Shown in pieces: positions 5,547 to 6,766 of a stretch of DNA of 6,766 nucleotides (its first letter is position 1; each line of letters starts with the position of its first letter). The translations under genes and the position numbers were made by a program. The stretch is taken from contig JBIKRJ010000131.1 of NCBI GenBank assembly GCA_044349205.1, forward strand, positions 1 to 6,766. The letters run 5' to 3'. The notes under the pieces were generated by a model. It did not search any database, was not told the origin of the DNA, and saw only the letters and a program-made list of their open reading frames with translations. Origin of the DNA: UBA9547 sp044349205. Its GTDB lineage: Bacteria > Bacteroidota > Bacteroidia > Cytophagales > UBA9547.

Positions 5547-6766
5547 TCAGAAGGGTCTCTTATGGTTACCTTTTCCAACCTCCACCCACATTACGGCGGC
5601 AAAGGCGACCATAAAAGAGCTAAGCAGTTCCATTGGCTTCAATTCGGCAAATAAAAACAAATTTCTAACCACGGGCACATACAAGGCCATGAGCAAAATG
5701 CCAAGCGAAACAACCAATATAAGGGGTATCAAAAGGTTTTTGTACCGAATGGTTGTAAGGATGGAATAGGTAAAGGAGCGGTTGGCTAAGGTCAAAAACA
5801 AGTTACAAAAAACCAAAGTGCTGAATAGTATCGTCCTCGCTTTTTCGATGCTGCAACCCTGATCCATGTAAAAGTAGCCCACACACAAGCAAAAAACAGA
5901 AATAACGGTTCCTTGAATCAAACTTAGCGACAGTTCCCGAAAAGAAAGAAAATTGTCGCCCATGTTGCGTGGAGGTTTCAACATAGAATTGGCCTCTATG
6001 GGCTCATTTTCAAAAATAATAGAGCAGGTAGGCCCCATAATCAGTTCCAAAAAGATAACATGCACGGGCGAAAAAAGGTCGGTGTAGTGCCAACCCAGCA
6101 CCAAGGGCATCATAACCAGCAGCATGATGGGAATGTGAATGGAAATGATATACTGAATCGCTTTCTTCAGGTTTTCGTATATGCGCCTGCCCAGCGCTAT
6201 GGCTTCGACCATGTGCGAAAGGTCGTCGTCGATAAGTACCAACGAAGCCGTGCTTTTGGCAATTTCGCTTCCCCTGTGGCCCATCGCTATGCCTATGTGA
6301 GCGGCTTTTAGTGCAGGCGCATCGTTTACCCCGTCGCCGGTCATGGCCACTACCTCGCCATTGGCTTTCAAGGCTTCAATAATTTTCAGTTTAGCCTCTG
6401 GAAACATACGGGCATATATGTGCACATGCTTCACTCTGTCGCGCAGGGTTTCTTTGTCCAACTGCATCACTTCCACACCCGAAAGGTGCTGGTAGTTGTT
6501 GCTGTCGAGCTGTATTTGTTTGGCGATGGCCACCGCGGTTTCCACCGCATCGCCGGTTATCATTTTCACTTGTATGCCTGCATGGTAAAAGTGCCGAAGC
6601 ACAATGGCAATATTCTGTTTGGGTGGGTCGTAAAATGCCACCAAGCCCAAAAAATCGAACTGAAACTCCTCTTGCAGGGCAGGAAGTTTCTCCATTTCGG
6701 CATTTGCACGGGCTACCCCCAACACACGGTACCCTTTTTGGGTAAAATCGTGCACTTTATTCAAAA
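5547..6766 (-). CDS. P-type cation-transporting ATPase, C-terminal part (runs off right edge)
   Basis: The reading frame is open to the right edge and ends with TGA at 5549-5547, leaving 405 visible residues. The in-frame TTG near 6764 lies inside the gene and is not its start. P-type ATPases couple ATP hydrolysis through a phospho-aspartate to ion transport across the membrane; the DKTGT phosphorylation motif, actuator domain and TM1-4 lie outside the window. Visible (counting from 6764) are the end of the nucleotide-binding domain (GYRVLGVA), the P-domain motifs DPPK (46-49), KMITGD (67-72) and MTGDGVNDAPALK (141-153), and STASLVLIDDD (171-181). Six membrane helices (TM5-TM10) follow, starting with AIQYIISIHIPIMLLVMMPL and VHVIFLELIMGPTCSIIFE. 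The layout is that of the calcium-type P2 group, but the SERCA calcium-site residues in TM5/TM6 are not conserved, so the ion is uncertain. It converges on the transposase unit with 27 bases between. Confidence 0.93.
   Translation of the reverse strand, partial: LNKVHDFTQKGYRVLGVARANAEMEKLPALQEEFQFDFLGLVAFYDPPKQNIAIVLRHFYHAGIQVKMITGDAVETAVAIAKQIQLDSNNYQHLSGVEVMQLDKETLRDRVKHVHIYARMFPEAKLKIIEALKANGEVVAMTGDGVNDAPALKAAHIGIAMGHRGSEIAKSTASLVLIDDDLSHMVEAIALGRRIYENLKKAIQYIISIHIPIMLLVMMPLVLGWHYTDLFSPVHVIFLELIMGPTCSIIFENEPIEANSMLKPPRNMGDNFLSFRELSLSLIQGTVISVFCLCVGYFYMDQGCSIEKARTILFSTLVFCNLFLTLANRSFTYSILTTIRYKNLLIPLILVVSLGILLMALYVPVVRNLFLFAELKPMELLSSFMVAFAAVMWVEVGKGNHKRPF

Noticed and set aside
6762..6764. 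TTG as the start of the P-type ATPase
   Set aside because: The frame is open to the window edge and the visible protein begins inside the nucleotide-binding domain, so the gene continues beyond the window; it is not a naturally truncated ATPase.
1..6766. A wholly new defence or mobile system
   Set aside because: Every gene belongs to a recognisable family. Only the RAYT ends show structure beyond ordinary annotation, so a new system is not claimed.

Overview
The window looks like chromosomal DNA from a member of the Bacteroidota. The evidence is the gene families (a DUF3109 protein, a WfgS-like glycosyltransferase, a TPR plus periplasmic-binding-fold protein), the lack of Shine-Dalgarno motifs, A/T-rich leaders, and matches to the Bacteroidota -7 promoter motif TAnnTTTG. 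I cannot name the genus. Coding density is very high and no gap exceeds 100 bases.

Region 1 (bases 1-4207, minus strand) is a tightly packed five-gene block read right to left. The order is a MaoC-like hydratase, a secreted TPR/periplasmic-binding-fold protein, a family 2 glycosyltransferase, a TIGR01777-type NAD(P)-binding epimerase-like protein, and the first 115 codons of 5-formyltetrahydrofolate cyclo-ligase, which runs off the left edge. The first and last junctions are 4-base ATGA stop/start overlaps and the middle gaps are 24 and 15 bases. It is therefore probably one transcript, although the products do not form an obvious single pathway.

Region 2 (4208-4827) holds a 50-base divergent spacer followed by a plus-strand DUF3109 protein with nine cysteines.

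Region 3 (4851-5519) is the most interesting part: a complete, compact REP-associated tyrosine transposase (RAYT, Y1/HUH family). It is bracketed by two 47-base imperfect inverted repeats (38/47 identical), each made of a large and a small hairpin joined by a linker. This is the layout of a self-contained REP/RAYT unit, with ends that are probably the substrates of the enzyme. It is a known kind of system; the particular two-hairpin end architecture is what deserves study.

Region 4 (5547-6766, minus strand) is the C-terminal 405 residues of a P-type cation ATPase. It converges on the transposase and its N-terminal part lies beyond the right edge. Its TM5/TM6 residues differ from those that bind calcium in SERCA, so the transported ion is open.

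I saw no tRNA, rRNA, CRISPR array, phage genes or defence system.
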